Shown here: positions 27,472 to 36,076 of the stretch, piece after piece
Layout: each line of letters opens with the position of its first letter
Position numbering within the stretch: the first letter of the stretch is position 1
Assembly (NCBI RefSeq): GCF_040049295.1
Contig: NZ_JBDZDQ010000003.1
Span: forward strand, 310,001 to 374,000
From: Sphingomonas sp. KR3-1
Lineage (GTDB): Bacteria; Pseudomonadota; Alphaproteobacteria; Sphingomonadales; Sphingomonadaceae
Reading direction: 5' to 3'
DNA: 64,000 nt
Program-made: the position numbers and the translations under genes
Notes under the pieces: generated by a model
Seen by the model: the letters and a program-made list of their open reading frames with translations, nothing else
Told to the model about the DNA's origin: nothing
Databases searched by the model: none

Positions 27472-28388
27472 AGGCCAACACGATCCTCGAGACGATCGGC
27501 AACACGCCGCACGTCCGCGTCAGCAAGCTGTTCCCGGACGCCGAAGTGTGGATCAAGTCCGAGCGGACCAATCCCGGCGGCTCGATCAAGGACCGGATCG
27601 CGCTGTCGATGATCGAGGCGGCGGAGCGCGACGGCAGCCTGAAGCCGGGCGGCACGATCGTCGAGCCGACCAGCGGCAACACCGGCGTCGGCCTGGCGAT
27701 GGTCGCGGCGGTGAAGGGCTACAAGCTCGTCCTCGTCATGCCTGAGAGCATGAGCGTCGAGCGCCGCCGGCTGATGCTGGCCTATGGCGCCACCTTCGAC
27801 CTCACCCCGCGTGAAAAGGGCATGAAGGGCGCGATCGAGCGGGCGATGGAGATCGTCGAGACGACGCCCGGCGCCTGGATGCCGCAGCAGTTCGAAAATC
27901 CCGCCAATATCGACGTGCACGTGAAGACCACGGCGCAGGAGATCCTCAACGACTTCGCCGACACGCCGATCGACGTGGTCGTCACCGGCGTCGGTACCGG
28001 CGGGCACATCACCGGTGTTGCCGAGACGCTCAAGAAGGCCTGGCCGAACGTCAAGGTCTATGCCGTCGAGCCCGAGCTTTCGCCGGTCATCTCGGGCGGC
28101 CAGCCCGGTCCGCACCCGATCCAGGGCATTGGCGCCGGCTTCGTGCCGCGCAACCTCCACACCGACGCGATCGACGGGGTGATCAAGGTCGATGCCGGTG
28201 TCGCCAAGGACATGGCCCGCCGCTCGGCTCGCGAGGAAGGCATGCTCGTCGGCATTTCCTCGGGGGCGACTCTGGCGGCGATTCTGCAGAAGCTGCCCGA
28301 CCTGCCGGACGGCGTCCGCGTCCTGGGGTTCAATTATGATACAGGTGAGCGCTATCTGAGCGTTCCGGACTTCCTGCCAGAGAGTTGA
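27468..28388 (+). CDS. cysK: Cysteine synthase A (O-acetylserine sulfhydrylase)
   Basis: A 306-residue PLP enzyme making cysteine from O-acetylserine and sulfide. Lys41 (NPGGSIKDR) binds PLP; PTSGNTG is the substrate/PLP loop; GTGGHITGV binds the phosphate and GISSGAT closes the site. Length is normal. ATG 27468 overlaps the MFS stop. A related enzyme of the same fold, cystathionine beta-synthase or CysM, is less likely given the SGNTG and GTGGTxxG-type motifs. Confidence 0.92.
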   Translation: MKANTILETIGNTPHVRVSKLFPDAEVWIKSERTNPGGSIKDRIALSMIEAAERDGSLKPGGTIVEPTSGNTGVGLAMVAAVKGYKLVLVMPESMSVERRRLMLAYGATFDLTPREKGMKGAIERAMEIVETTPGAWMPQQFENPANIDVHVKTTAQEILNDFADTPIDVVVTGVGTGGHITGVAETLKKAWPNVKVYAVEPELSPVISGGQPGPHPIQGIGAGFVPRNLHTDAIDGVIKVDAGVAKDMARRSAREEGMLVGISSGATLAAILQKLPDLPDGVRVLGFNYDTGERYLSVPDFLPES

Positions 28389-28399
28389 GTCCTCTGGAA

Positions 28400-28415
28400 T
28401 TAACCCCGGATTAAC
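28400..28415. promoter_or_regulatory. Candidate CtrA box
   Basis: TTAA-CCCCGGA-TTAAC matches the full CtrA consensus TTAA-N7-TTAA(C). It lies in the gap after cysK, 44 bases before the start of the next gene. CtrA is the cell-cycle regulator of alphaproteobacteria. A single AT-rich match in this GC-rich sequence is notable but unproven. Confidence 0.45.
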
Positions 28416-28458
28416 GCTAGCCTCCGATTCGGAGATAGCGGTTTCCGGGGGGAATCCA

Positions 28459-28767
28459 GTGCGCAATGCAATGATCTTGGTGAGCGTTCTGCTCGCCGTT
28501 TATCTGGGGTGGCCGCTCGCTTTCGGGGGGAAGCAGCGCGGGCTGGAAACGCCGGCCGAGGCACGCGGTGTCTCGGCCGCCCCGGTGTCCCACCCGGTCC
28601 GGGTGGCTGCGGTCCACAAGGCCGCCACGCCGATCAAGCCCGAGAGCTGCTACAAGCGCTACCAGCGCGAAGTGAAGCTGTGCACCGGCGGGACCGCCGC
28701 GGCGTGCAAGCTCGGCGCCGCCGATCATTGGGACATGTGCGAAGTCACCGGATTCTGGCCGAACTGA
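28459..28767 (+). CDS. Small exported protein with four cysteines
   Basis: A 102-residue protein from GTG 28459 (GGGGGGAAT upstream); ATG 28471 is the alternative. A hydrophobic N-terminus (residues 5-22) is a signal or anchor. The mature part ends in a compact Cys-rich domain, ESCYKRYQREVKLCTGGTAA then ACKLGAADHWDMCEVTGFW, whose four cysteines could form two disulfides in the periplasm. No family recognised. A CtrA-like site lies upstream and a wall hydrolase gene follows. Confidence 0.65.
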   Translation: MRNAMILVSVLLAVYLGWPLAFGGKQRGLETPAEARGVSAAPVSHPVRVAAVHKAATPIKPESCYKRYQREVKLCTGGTAAACKLGAADHWDMCEVTGFWPN

Positions 28768-28843
28768 GCCGCATACGGGCAGGCTGACCGGGCCAGGCGG
28801 CGTTTCGGCGCCGCAATGGTTCCAACGGCGCGACTTCTGCGTT

Positions 28844-30286
28844 ATGGGCGGCGACCCCATGCCGACCCTCCCTTCCCTTCGCATCTCCGGAACAGCCGGA
28901 CGCACCGCGCCGGTGCTCGCCATCCTGCTCGGCCTGACCGCGCTCGCCGCGATCGCCTTGCCGCTCTGGCTGGTGACCCACACACCGCGGGTGGTGGTCC
29001 ACCACCAGCGTGCACCGGTGAAGGTGTCGCACCGCGTGGTGCCGCAGACCGAGCTGCCGCCGGTCGAGCCCGTCGAGCTGCAGACCGTCGACCCCGACGA
29101 CGCCCGCGCCTTCAACGCCACCATCCCCTTCTCCACCCTGCCCAACCCTGCGGCGCGGCCGTTCAACATCTATGGCGACGCCGCGAGCCGCGCCCGTGCC
29201 GTCGATTGCCTGGCCGCCGCGGTCTATTACGAAGCGGGCGACGATGCGGTGGGGCAGCAAGCGGTCGCGCAGGTGATCATCAACCGTACCCGCCACCCGG
29301 CCTTCCCCAAGACGATCTGTGGCGTCGTGTTCCAGGGTTCCGAGCGCTCGACCGGCTGCCAGTTCACCTTCAGCTGCGATGGCGCGATCCTGCGCTATTC
29401 GCCCACCGCCGCCGCCTGGGAGCGCGCCCGCTATGTCGCCCGCGCCGCGCTGACCGGCACCGTCTACAAGCCTGTGGGCCACGCCACCCACTATCACACC
29501 GACTGGGTCGTTCCCTATTGGAGCGCCAGCCTCGAGAAGATCACCGAGGTCCACACGCACCTGTTCTTCCGCTGGGCGGGCTGGTGGGGCACGCCGCCGG
29601 CGTTCAACCGCACCTATGCCGGCGTCGAGCCCAATATCGCGCTGATGGCGCGGCTCTCGCCAGGCAATTTCCAGGGCGACCCGGCAATGGAAGCGCTGCT
29701 CCCCGGCGCGGTGGGCACCGACGGGGCGTTCATCGACCCCGCGACAATCCCGCAAAGCGCCGTCCCTGCCCCGATGGCGGCCGAGGGCGGCGACGCCAAC
29801 AACTTCATGCTCACGCTGCCCAAGGGTATGAACCCCGACGCCTTCGCCGCGCTGGCGATCAAGACGTGCGGCGAGCGGCCCTATTGCAAGTTCATGGCCT
29901 GGGCCGACGGCAAGCAGACCCCGGCCCGGTTGCCGCTCTCCGCGGCGCAGGTCTCGACGCTGTCGTTCAGCTATCTGCGCGACGAGAGCCAGGGCTTTGC
30001 CAAGGCGCTGTGGAACTGCCAGCAATTCCGCCGGCCGAGCCCGGTGCAGTGCATGCGCGTCCAGATCCCCGCCGAGGCGGCCGCGCCCGCACCGGTGCCG
30101 ACGCCGGGCGCGACTCCGCCGGCAGGCCCCGCCTCGCTCACCGGCGTGCGGCGCAAGGCCGATGCGGTGACCCCGGCCGCCGCGCCGGCCAATGTGCCCG
30201 CTTCGGGCAAGAGCCAGGTAAGCTTCAGCATGCCCGTGCCCAAGCCCTCGCCGACACCGCGGCCGACGGCTGATGCGGTGCGCTGA
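28844..30286 (+). CDS. SleB-type cell wall hydrolase
   Basis: A 480-residue protein; ATG 28844 or 28859. One N-terminal helix (about 22-45) anchors it. Residues 118-230 are a Hydrolase_2/SleB domain: DCLAAAVYYEAGDDAVGQQA with putative catalytic Glu130, then VAQVIINRTRHPAFPKTICG and GCQFTFSCDG. These domains cleave peptidoglycan glycan strands. After about residue 250 comes a long domain of unknown role and a Pro/Ala-rich tail. Probably acts in wall remodelling in the periplasm. Confidence 0.85.
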   Translation: MGGDPMPTLPSLRISGTAGRTAPVLAILLGLTALAAIALPLWLVTHTPRVVVHHQRAPVKVSHRVVPQTELPPVEPVELQTVDPDDARAFNATIPFSTLPNPAARPFNIYGDAASRARAVDCLAAAVYYEAGDDAVGQQAVAQVIINRTRHPAFPKTICGVVFQGSERSTGCQFTFSCDGAILRYSPTAAAWERARYVARAALTGTVYKPVGHATHYHTDWVVPYWSASLEKITEVHTHLFFRWAGWWGTPPAFNRTYAGVEPNIALMARLSPGNFQGDPAMEALLPGAVGTDGAFIDPATIPQSAVPAPMAAEGGDANNFMLTLPKGMNPDAFAALAIKTCGERPYCKFMAWADGKQTPARLPLSAAQVSTLSFSYLRDESQGFAKALWNCQQFRRPSPVQCMRVQIPAEAAAPAPVPTPGATPPAGPASLTGVRRKADAVTPAAAPANVPASGKSQVSFSMPVPKPSPTPRPTADAVR

Positions 30287-30367
30287 GGGGCGAAGTTCAC
30301 AAGGTTCACGCCCAGGGCGGGTTTGATCCGGCAATCTCAAAGAGCGGTCTTCTGAACTCTGGGCTCA

Positions 30368-30425
30368 GGCTTTCGCCGGGGAACTTATGAGAACACCAAT
30401 CCTGTTCCCCGGCGAAAGCCGGGGT
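30368..30425. repeat. REP-type inverted pair, left of the GIY-YIG remnant
   Basis: GGCTTTCGCCGGGGAAC (30368-30384) is followed by its inverse GTTCCCCGGCGAAAGCC and GGGGTCCAG (about 30402-30429). The same unit occurs at 30720-30737, so copies bracket the GIY-YIG pseudogene. Confidence 0.65.
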
Positions 30426-30430
30426 CCAGG

Positions 30431-30650
30431 TTACAAGGGGCCTAGGTCGGTGAAGAGATCGCGCCAGCGCGGATTCACCTCCTCGATCAGATCCAGCTTC
30501 CAGGCACGCTTCCATTTCTTGCTCTGCAACTCGCGCAGGCGGGCTGCATCGAGACTCTCTAGGCTCGCCGGTGCGATGTTCCCACGCGCGCTTTAGCAGA
30601 TCGCAATGTCCTACAAACGAGATTGGAACATAAATAGAACATTCCAACAT
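30431..30650 (-). pseudogene. Degraded GIY-YIG nuclease gene
   Basis: Two frames of the minus strand carry pieces of one GIY-YIG protein. One reads FVGHCDLLKRAWEHRTGEP, the mid part of the domain. After a frame change and loss of about 25 residues the other reads LESLDAARLRELQ, KKWKRAWKLDLIEEVNPRW and RDLFTDLGPL then stop (TAA at 30433-30431), the usual C-terminus. The GIY-YIG strand itself and the start are missing or altered. It is bracketed by palindromic repeats, which often neighbour such genes. Confidence 0.7.
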
Positions 30651-30651
30651 T

Positions 30652-30689
30652 GCAAGGGCGCCGCAGCTGGGTAGCTGCGGCGCCCTTGC
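30652..30689 (-). terminator. Perfect 17-bp hairpin after the acyl-CoA dehydrogenase
   Basis: GCAAGGGCGCCGCAGCT pairs perfectly with AGCTGCGGCGCCCTTGC across a GGGT loop. It lies about 65 bases past the stop of the minus-strand dehydrogenase. No long T-run follows, but the stem is strong enough to end or stabilise the transcript. Confidence 0.6.
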
Positions 30690-30714
30690 GCGGTTTTCGC
30701 TTTCCGTCCCTGGG

Positions 30715-30737
30715 CCCCCGGCTTTCGCCGGGGAACA
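30715..30737. repeat. REP-type unit, right of the GIY-YIG remnant
   Basis: CCCCCGGCTTTCGCCGGGG followed by AACAG is the same unit as at 30368-30429, in the opposite order, just past the dehydrogenase stop. Confidence 0.6.
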
Positions 30738-30753
30738 GTTTGGGGGCTCTGGC

Positions 30754-32556
30754 TTACGCCGCGCGGAACAGCTCCGGATCGAGTGCCATCACCGCTTCGC
30801 TGCCGGCCTCGATCTTGCGGCGCAGGCCGCTGGCGTCGGGGAGGAAGCGTTCGGCATAGAAGCGGGCGGTGACCAGCTTCGCCTCGTAGAACTTGGCGTC
30901 GCCCGAGCCCTGGGCCAGCGCTTCGTTCGCCGCCTTGGCCATGCGCAGCCACATCAGGCCGAGCGCCACCGTGCCGGTGAGCTGCATGTACGGATAGGCG
31001 CCGGCGCCGACGTCGTTGGGGTTCTTGAAGCCATTCTGGGCCAGCCACATCGTCGCGCCCTGGAGATGGCCGAGCGCCTTCTCCAGCCCTTCGGCCAGCA
31101 CGGCGAGCTTCTCGTCGCCCTTGGCGGCAGCGGCTTCCTCGGCGACCAGCTTGAAGAAGGCCTGGACCGCGCGGCCACCGTTCATCGCGAGCTTGCGGCC
31201 GACCAGATCCATCGCCTGGACGCCGTTGGTGCCCTCATAGATCATCGAGATGCGGGCATCGCGAACATACTGCTCCATGCCCCATTCGGCGATGTAGCCA
31301 TGGCCGCCATAAACCTGCTGGCTGTCGGTCGCGACCTTGTAGCCGATATCGGTGCCGACGCCCTTGATGACGGGGGTGAGCAGCCCGACCAGATCGGCAG
31401 CGAGCTGGCGCTCCTCCTCGGTCGCGGCGGCGTGCTCGAGATCGACCTGGAGCGCCCCCCACAGGCACAGCGCGCGCATGCCCTCGGTCTGCGCCTTGGC
31501 TTCCATCAGCATGCGGCGCACGTCCGGGTGGACGAACAGCGTATCGGCCTTTTCGTTCGGCTCCTGCGGGCCGGTGAGCGCGCGGCCCTGGCGGCGGTCA
31601 TGCGCGTACTGGACGGCGTTCTGCAGCGCGACTTCGCCTATGCCGAGGCCCTGGAGGCCGACGCCGAGACGCGCCGCGTTCATCATGATGAACATCGCGG
31701 CGAGGCCCTTCATTTCCTCGCCGACGAGCCAGCCCTTGGCGCCGTCATAGTTCATCACGCAGGTCGAGTTGGCGTGGATGCCCATCTTGTGCTCGATCGA
31801 GCCGCACGAGACGGCATTGCGCTCGCCCAGCGTATCGTCGTCATTGACCAGGAACTTGGGCACCACGAACAGCGAGATGCCCTTGCTGCTCTCCGGCGCG
31901 CCCGGGGTCTTGGCGAGGACGAGGTGGATGATGTTCTCGGTCAGGTCATGCTCGCCCGACGAGATGAAGATCTTGGTGCCGGTGATCAGGAACGAGCCGT
32001 CCGCCTGGGGCTCCGCCTTGGTCTTGATCAGGCCGAGATCGGTGCCGCACTGCGGCTCGGTGAGGTTCATCGTGCCGCCCCACTGGCCGGCGACCATCTT
32101 GGGGACGTACTTGGCCTGCTGCTCGGGCGAACCCTTGACCATCAGCGCGGCGATCGCGCCGTGGGTGAGGCCGGGATACATGGCAAAGGCCATGTTCGAG
32201 GAGATCATGAACTCCTGGAACGCGGTGGAGACGACATGCGGCATGCCCTGGCCGCCGACCGCTTCGGGGAAGCTCAGCGTGCCCCAGCCGCTCTCGACGA
32301 ACTGGTTGTACGCTTCCTTGAAGCCGGCGGGCGTGGTGACGCTGCCATCGTCATGGCGCTTGCAGCCTTCCTGGTCGCCCGAATGGTTGATCGGGAACAG
32401 CACTTCGGCGACGAACTGGCCGCCCTGCTCGAGCACGGCGTCGACCGTGTCAGGCGTCGCATTCTCGAAGCCCGGCAGATTGGCGTAGCGATCGAGGCAG
32501 ATCACCTGCTCGAGGATGAAGCGCGTGTCGCGCACCGGCGGAGTATATTGGGGCAT
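30754..32556 (-). CDS. Acyl-CoA dehydrogenase, large (about 600-residue) type
   Basis: A 600-residue flavoenzyme from ATG 32556, with GAGGAACCTGAA upstream. The FAD-binding MNLTEPQCGTDLG motif, the QVYGGHGYIAEWGMEQYVRDARI segment and IYEGTNGVQ with putative catalytic Glu441 are all present. A C-terminal extension (LAEGLEKALGHLQGATMWL...) defines the longer subgroup used for fatty or branched acyl-CoA oxidation. It removes two hydrogens from acyl-CoA and passes electrons to ETF. It shares the strand with a MerR regulator 17 bases upstream. Confidence 0.9.
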   Translation of the reverse strand: MPQYTPPVRDTRFILEQVICLDRYANLPGFENATPDTVDAVLEQGGQFVAEVLFPINHSGDQEGCKRHDDGSVTTPAGFKEAYNQFVESGWGTLSFPEAVGGQGMPHVVSTAFQEFMISSNMAFAMYPGLTHGAIAALMVKGSPEQQAKYVPKMVAGQWGGTMNLTEPQCGTDLGLIKTKAEPQADGSFLITGTKIFISSGEHDLTENIIHLVLAKTPGAPESSKGISLFVVPKFLVNDDDTLGERNAVSCGSIEHKMGIHANSTCVMNYDGAKGWLVGEEMKGLAAMFIMMNAARLGVGLQGLGIGEVALQNAVQYAHDRRQGRALTGPQEPNEKADTLFVHPDVRRMLMEAKAQTEGMRALCLWGALQVDLEHAAATEEERQLAADLVGLLTPVIKGVGTDIGYKVATDSQQVYGGHGYIAEWGMEQYVRDARISMIYEGTNGVQAMDLVGRKLAMNGGRAVQAFFKLVAEEAAAAKGDEKLAVLAEGLEKALGHLQGATMWLAQNGFKNPNDVGAGAYPYMQLTGTVALGLMWLRMAKAANEALAQGSGDAKFYEAKLVTARFYAERFLPDASGLRRKIEAGSEAVMALDPELFRAA

Positions 32557-32573
32557 TTCAGGTTCCTCGGGGA

Positions 32574-32999
32574 CTAGTCGCTGCTCTTGAGCAGGTCGAC
32601 GAATTGGTGGAGCTCGGCGATGTGCGCGTCGATATCGCGCTTCTGGTTCTCGAGCAGGGCGATGCGATCGAGGCAGCGCTCGAGCGTGACTTGCTTCTGG
32701 GTGCTGCGGCCATCGCCGACATCGTAGAGATCGATCATCTCCTTGATCTCGCCGAGGCTGAACCCGACGCGCTTGCCGCGCAGGATCCAGGCGAGCCGGG
32801 CGCGGTCGCGGTGCGAATAGATGCGCGAGGTGCCGCGGCGTTCGGGGGCGATCAGACCCTCGTCCTCGTAGAAGCGGAGCGCCCGGGGCGTGACCGAGAA
32901 TTCGGCACACAGGTCCGAGATGGTGAAGGCATCGCGGTCCGGGCGCGGCTCGATCGGCGCGAGGGCTTCGAGCGGAAAGGCTGGTGCGTTCATGGGCAT
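32574..32999 (-). CDS. MerR-family regulator (LiuR-like)
   Basis: A 141-residue regulator; ATG 32999 has GGGAAGG upstream, ATG 32993 is possible. Residues 26-95 form the MerR winged helix (TISDLCAEFSVTPRALRFYE, GTSRIYSHRDRARLAWILRG), followed by a dimerising coiled coil. There are no C-terminal metal-binding cysteines, which sets it with the LiuR/AcdR-type regulators of acyl-CoA metabolism. It is co-directional with and directly upstream of the dehydrogenase and has a palindromic operator in its own promoter. Confidence 0.87.
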   Translation of the reverse strand: MPMNAPAFPLEALAPIEPRPDRDAFTISDLCAEFSVTPRALRFYEDEGLIAPERRGTSRIYSHRDRARLAWILRGKRVGFSLGEIKEMIDLYDVGDGRSTQKQVTLERCLDRIALLENQKRDIDAHIAELHQFVDLLKSSD

Positions 33000-33014
33000 G
33001 GAAAATACCTTCCC

Positions 33015-33030
33015 TTTACGTGAACGTCAA
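33015..33030 (-). promoter_or_regulatory. MerR/LiuR-type operator
   Basis: TTTACGTGAACGTCAA is an imperfect palindrome around two ACGT cores. It closely matches the TTACGTTTACGTAA-like sites described for LiuR-type MerR regulators. It lies 16-31 bases before the regulator's ATG, so the regulator probably controls itself and the dehydrogenase. Confidence 0.65.
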
Positions 33031-33211
33031 CTCACTCAAATGGCGGAAAGTCACAAAAGCCGTGACATTCACGCGCGCGGGGCCGTGGCTTTCCCTCCGG
33101 AGCGCGCAGCGGCGCCCGCCGCCGGGCGGTGGCGGTACGGTCTCGCATCCTTCTGGTCGCGTATTGGCATGACGCGAGTGTTTCAGACGAAATCCAACAT
33201 TGGAAGCGGCT

Positions 33212-33748
33212 TTAGTTGGCGCCGCAGAGCCTCTTGCCGTTCGCGTCGCGCATCGCGGCCGCCTCGGCGGCCGACTCGCTGAGCCGGGTCACTTCCAGCC
33301 CCGCATAGGACGCCCGCCTTGCGCAGAACTTGTTGCAACCATCGGGCAGCGCGCCCGGGAAGGCGATCTTGTCGCCGTCATATTTGGCATCGAACGAGCA
33401 GCTGCCGTCCTCTCCGAACTCGATATGAAGCGAGGCCCCTACCCGGCTCGCGCGGCCCGTGCCCGAGCAGGTGATGCGGTCGCCATAATCGACGAAGGCA
33501 CCGATCCGGTAGCCGAGCTGCTCGTCGGGAACGATGCAGATGCGATCGGTGTCGCGGGCGTAGAGGCCGGCGATGTCGGTATCCGCCGGGTTGCGGACGA
33601 GGCCGCGCTCGATCGCGGCCTTCTCCAGGTCCTGGGGCTTTTCGGCCTTGTTCGTGGGGGCGTTGCCGCTGGAGCAGGCGGCGAGGAGCAGCATCGCGGT
33701 GAACGCGATGCGGTTCCCCGGGGTTTCGGGTGAGCGCCCTGCTCTCAT
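33212..33748 (-). CDS. Putative lipoprotein, unknown
   Basis: A 178-residue protein whose ATG overlaps the hisI stop (ATGA 33748-33745). The start gives a signal peptide with lipobox LLLAAC (Cys25). The mature domain has six further cysteines ([40 protein letters not shown]), suggesting a disulfide-bonded periplasmic domain. No family recognised. Coupling to a histidine-biosynthesis gene gives no clear hint. Confidence 0.7.
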   Translation of the reverse strand: MRAGRSPETPGNRIAFTAMLLLAACSSGNAPTNKAEKPQDLEKAAIERGLVRNPADTDIAGLYARDTDRICIVPDEQLGYRIGAFVDYGDRITCSGTGRASRVGASLHIEFGEDGSCSFDAKYDGDKIAFPGALPDGCNKFCARRASYAGLEVTRLSESAAEAAAMRDANGKRLCGAN

Positions 33749-34101
33749 CCGCGGACCAGCTTTCCGCCTTCGATCACGCGGTAGAAACAGCTCGGCGCGC
33801 CGGTGTGGCAGGCCGGGCCGTGCGGCTCGACCTTGAGCCAGACGGCGTCCTGGTCGCAGTCGATCCGGGCTTCGAGGACCTTGAGGACATGGCCCGAAGT
33901 CTCGCCCTTCTTCCAGAGCCTGCCGCGGCTGCGCGACCAGAAAGTCGCCTCGCCGGTGTCGAGCGTCGCCTGGAGCGCCTCGGCGTTCATGTGCGCGAGC
34001 ATCAGTACCTCGCCTTGCGGATCGGTGCAGACCGCGGTGATCAGGCCGGCGGCGTCGTATTTCGGGTCGAGCGTGAGGCCCGTTTCGCGATTGGTATCCA
34101 C
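33745..34101 (-). CDS. hisI: Phosphoribosyl-AMP cyclohydrolase
   Basis: A 118-residue enzyme of histidine biosynthesis that opens the adenine ring of phosphoribosyl-AMP. GTG 34101 ([16 protein letters not shown]) is preferred, because the upstream ATG at 34131 lies inside a repeat element. The motifs [29 protein letters not shown] and the metal-binding DCDQDAVW and [14 protein letters not shown] (Zn cysteines) are intact. It is the stand-alone, non-fused type. The other his genes are not in the window. Confidence 0.92.
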   Translation of the reverse strand: MDTNRETGLTLDPKYDAAGLITAVCTDPQGEVLMLAHMNAEALQATLDTGEATFWSRSRGRLWKKGETSGHVLKVLEARIDCDQDAVWLKVEPHGPACHTGAPSCFYRVIEGGKLVRG

Positions 34102-34132
34102 AAAGAGCGATGTAGCGCGCCATAAACCCATC

Positions 34133-34213
34133 GTCATCCCCGCGAAGGCGGGGATCCAGGGCAACTAAGCGATGTCTTGTTTGGCTCTGGATCCCCACCT
34201 CCGCGGGGATGAC
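34133..34213. repeat. REP-like palindromic pair
   Basis: GTCATCCCCGCGAAGGCGGGG and ATCCAGG at 34134 are mirrored by CTGGATCCCCACC and TCCGCGGGGATGACG at about 34186-34213, enclosing about 25 bases. It is almost the same as the copy at 58.81 kb, including partial similarity in the centre (AAGCG, TTGGCTCT). Confidence 0.75.
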
Positions 34214-34237
34214 GATCAATAGCGGATGACGGCTTGC

Positions 34238-34477
34238 TCAATGACCCCGGATCGCCTTCACCAGCTCGTCCTTGTCCATCTCCGAGCGGCCCTCAATGCC
34301 GATCTCCTTGGCTTCGTCGTAGAGCTGGTTCTTCGAGCGGCTCTCGAGCGTGCCGCCTGGATGGTCGAGCGTGCCGGCGGCCTTGGCGTTGGCGATTCGC
34401 GCGGACTTCTCCTTCGAGTTCCCCTCGGCGCGGAGTTTCTCGTAAAGCGCTTCGTCCTTGATCTGCGGGCTGGGCAT
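34238..34477 (-). CDS. Small Rho_N/SAP-like protein (DUF7218-like)
   Basis: A 79-residue highly charged protein with GAAAGGAGACG upstream. The N-terminal half (IKDEALYEKLRAEGNSKEKS, ARIANAKAAG) matches a small family with a KEKAARIAN motif; the C-terminal half (KNQLYDEAKEIGIEG, MDKDELVKAIRGH) is a Rho_N/SAP-like helix-extended-helix, often a nucleic-acid binder. Such proteins are typically stress-related. It is divergent from purF. Confidence 0.7.
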   Translation of the reverse strand: MPSPQIKDEALYEKLRAEGNSKEKSARIANAKAAGTLDHPGGTLESRSKNQLYDEAKEIGIEGRSEMDKDELVKAIRGH

Positions 34478-34608
34478 GGGAACGTCTCCTTTCGCCCTGA
34501 AAAACCACCGAAAAACCCTGTAAGTTCATTTCTTTGTGACAGACGGGCGACAAACCGGGACGGAGCGCCTATATGCCGGCCCGACAGTTCCAACCCCACC
34601 GAGGGCTG

Positions 34609-36069
34609 ATGCTTACCACGAACCCGTTCGACGACGACAAGCTGCGCGAGGAGTGCGGCATTTTCGGTGTTTCCGGCATGGACGGGGCTGCGGCCGCCGT
34701 CGCGCTCGGGCTGCACGCGCTCCAGCACCGTGGCCAGGAGGCGGCGGGCATCACCAGTTTCGACGGCCACCAGTTTCACATCCACCGGGCGATGGGCCAT
34801 GTCGCGGGCAATTTCGACCGCGACGAAGTGATCCGTGCGCTGCACGGCGACACCGCCTGCGGCCATGTCCGCTACTCGACCACCGGCGAGACGTCGCTGC
34901 GCAACGTGCAGCCGCTCTATGCCGAGCTCTCGAGCGGCGGCTTCGCGATCGCGCACAACGGCAACATCTCGAACGCGATGCGCCTGCGCCGCGACCTGAT
35001 CCGCCGCGGCGCGATCTTCCAGTCGACCTCGGACACCGAGGTGATCATCCACCTCGTCGCCACCTCGCAGTTCCGAACGCTGATCGACCGGTTCATCGAC
35101 GCGCTCAAGCAGGTCGAGGGCGCCTATTCGCTGATCGTGATGACGCCCGAGGGCATGATCGCCTGCCGCGATCCGCTGGGCATCCGGCCGCTGGTGATGG
35201 GCAAGCTCGACGACACGATCGTCTTCGCCTCCGAGACGGTGGCGCTCGACGTGGTCGGCGCCGACTATGTCCGCGACGTCGAGCCGGGCGAGCTGGTGAT
35301 CGTCAAGGGCGGCGAGATCTCGTCGCACAAGCCGTTCGCAGCGGTCGGGCCGCGGCCGTGCATCTTCGAATATGTCTATTTCTCGCGCCCCGATTCGATC
35401 AGCGACAACCGCTCGGTCTATTCGGTGCGCAAGGCGATCGGCGCGCAGCTGGCGATCGAGGCGCCGGTGGACGCCGATCTGGTCGTCCCCGTCCCCGATT
35501 CGGGCGTGCCCGCGGCGATCGGCTATGCCCAGCAGAGCGGCATCCCGTTCGAGCTCGGCATCATCCGCTCGCACTATGTCGGCCGTACCTTCATCCAGCC
35601 GGGCGACAAGGTCCGCCATCTGGGCGTGAAGCTGAAGCACAACGCTAATCGCGACCTGATCAAGGGCAAGCGGATCATCCTGATCGACGATTCGATCGTG
35701 CGCGGCACCACCAGCCTGAAGATCGTGCAGATGATGCACGAGGCCGGCGCGGCGGAGGTCCATATGCGGATCGCCAGCCCGCCGACGCGGCACAGCTGCT
35801 TCTACGGCGTCGACACGCCCGAGCGCGCCAAGCTGCTTGCGGCGAAGATGGATGTGGGCGGGATGACCGAGTTCATCCATGCCGACAGCCTCGCGTTCGT
35901 CAGCATCGACGGGCTCTACAAGGCGCTCGGCGAGGCGCATCGCGCGGATATCCACCCGAAATATTGCGATGCCTGCTTCACCGGCGAATATCCGACGACG
36001 CTGACCGATCAGGACGAAGGCGGCCCGCCGACCGACCAGTTCGCGCTGCTCCACGAGCGCGTGGGCTGA
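34609..36069 (+). CDS. purF: Amidophosphoribosyltransferase
   Basis: A 486-residue enzyme from ATG 34609 (GAGGG upstream), catalysing the first committed step of purine synthesis: PRPP plus glutamine gives phosphoribosylamine. Cys16 (EECGIFG) is the glutaminase nucleophile exposed after propeptide removal. The N-terminal glutaminase domain has HGDTACGHVRYSTTGE and HNGNI; the C-terminal domain has the PRPP loop ILIDDSIVRGTT. Cysteines in the last third (SCFYGVD, KYCDACFTGEYP) fit the Fe-S cluster type. An SDR gene follows after seven bases. Confidence 0.94.
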   Translation: MLTTNPFDDDKLREECGIFGVSGMDGAAAAVALGLHALQHRGQEAAGITSFDGHQFHIHRAMGHVAGNFDRDEVIRALHGDTACGHVRYSTTGETSLRNVQPLYAELSSGGFAIAHNGNISNAMRLRRDLIRRGAIFQSTSDTEVIIHLVATSQFRTLIDRFIDALKQVEGAYSLIVMTPEGMIACRDPLGIRPLVMGKLDDTIVFASETVALDVVGADYVRDVEPGELVIVKGGEISSHKPFAAVGPRPCIFEYVYFSRPDSISDNRSVYSVRKAIGAQLAIEAPVDADLVVPVPDSGVPAAIGYAQQSGIPFELGIIRSHYVGRTFIQPGDKVRHLGVKLKHNANRDLIKGKRIILIDDSIVRGTTSLKIVQMMHEAGAAEVHMRIASPPTRHSCFYGVDTPERAKLLAAKMDVGGMTEFIHADSLAFVSIDGLYKALGEAHRADIHPKYCDACFTGEYPTTLTDQDEGGPPTDQFALLHERVG

Positions 36070-36076
36070 TTCCCGC

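Noticed and set aside
30626..30640. GAAC-ATAAATA-GAAC, an SOS-box-like sequence
   Set aside because: It lies inside the GIY-YIG remnant with no intact gene to control. It may be chance or a relic.
34535..34553. Possible Pho-box pair (GTGACAG, GCGACAA, 11 bases apart) before purF
   Set aside because: Only two units, one imperfect, and purF has no expected link to phosphate starvation.
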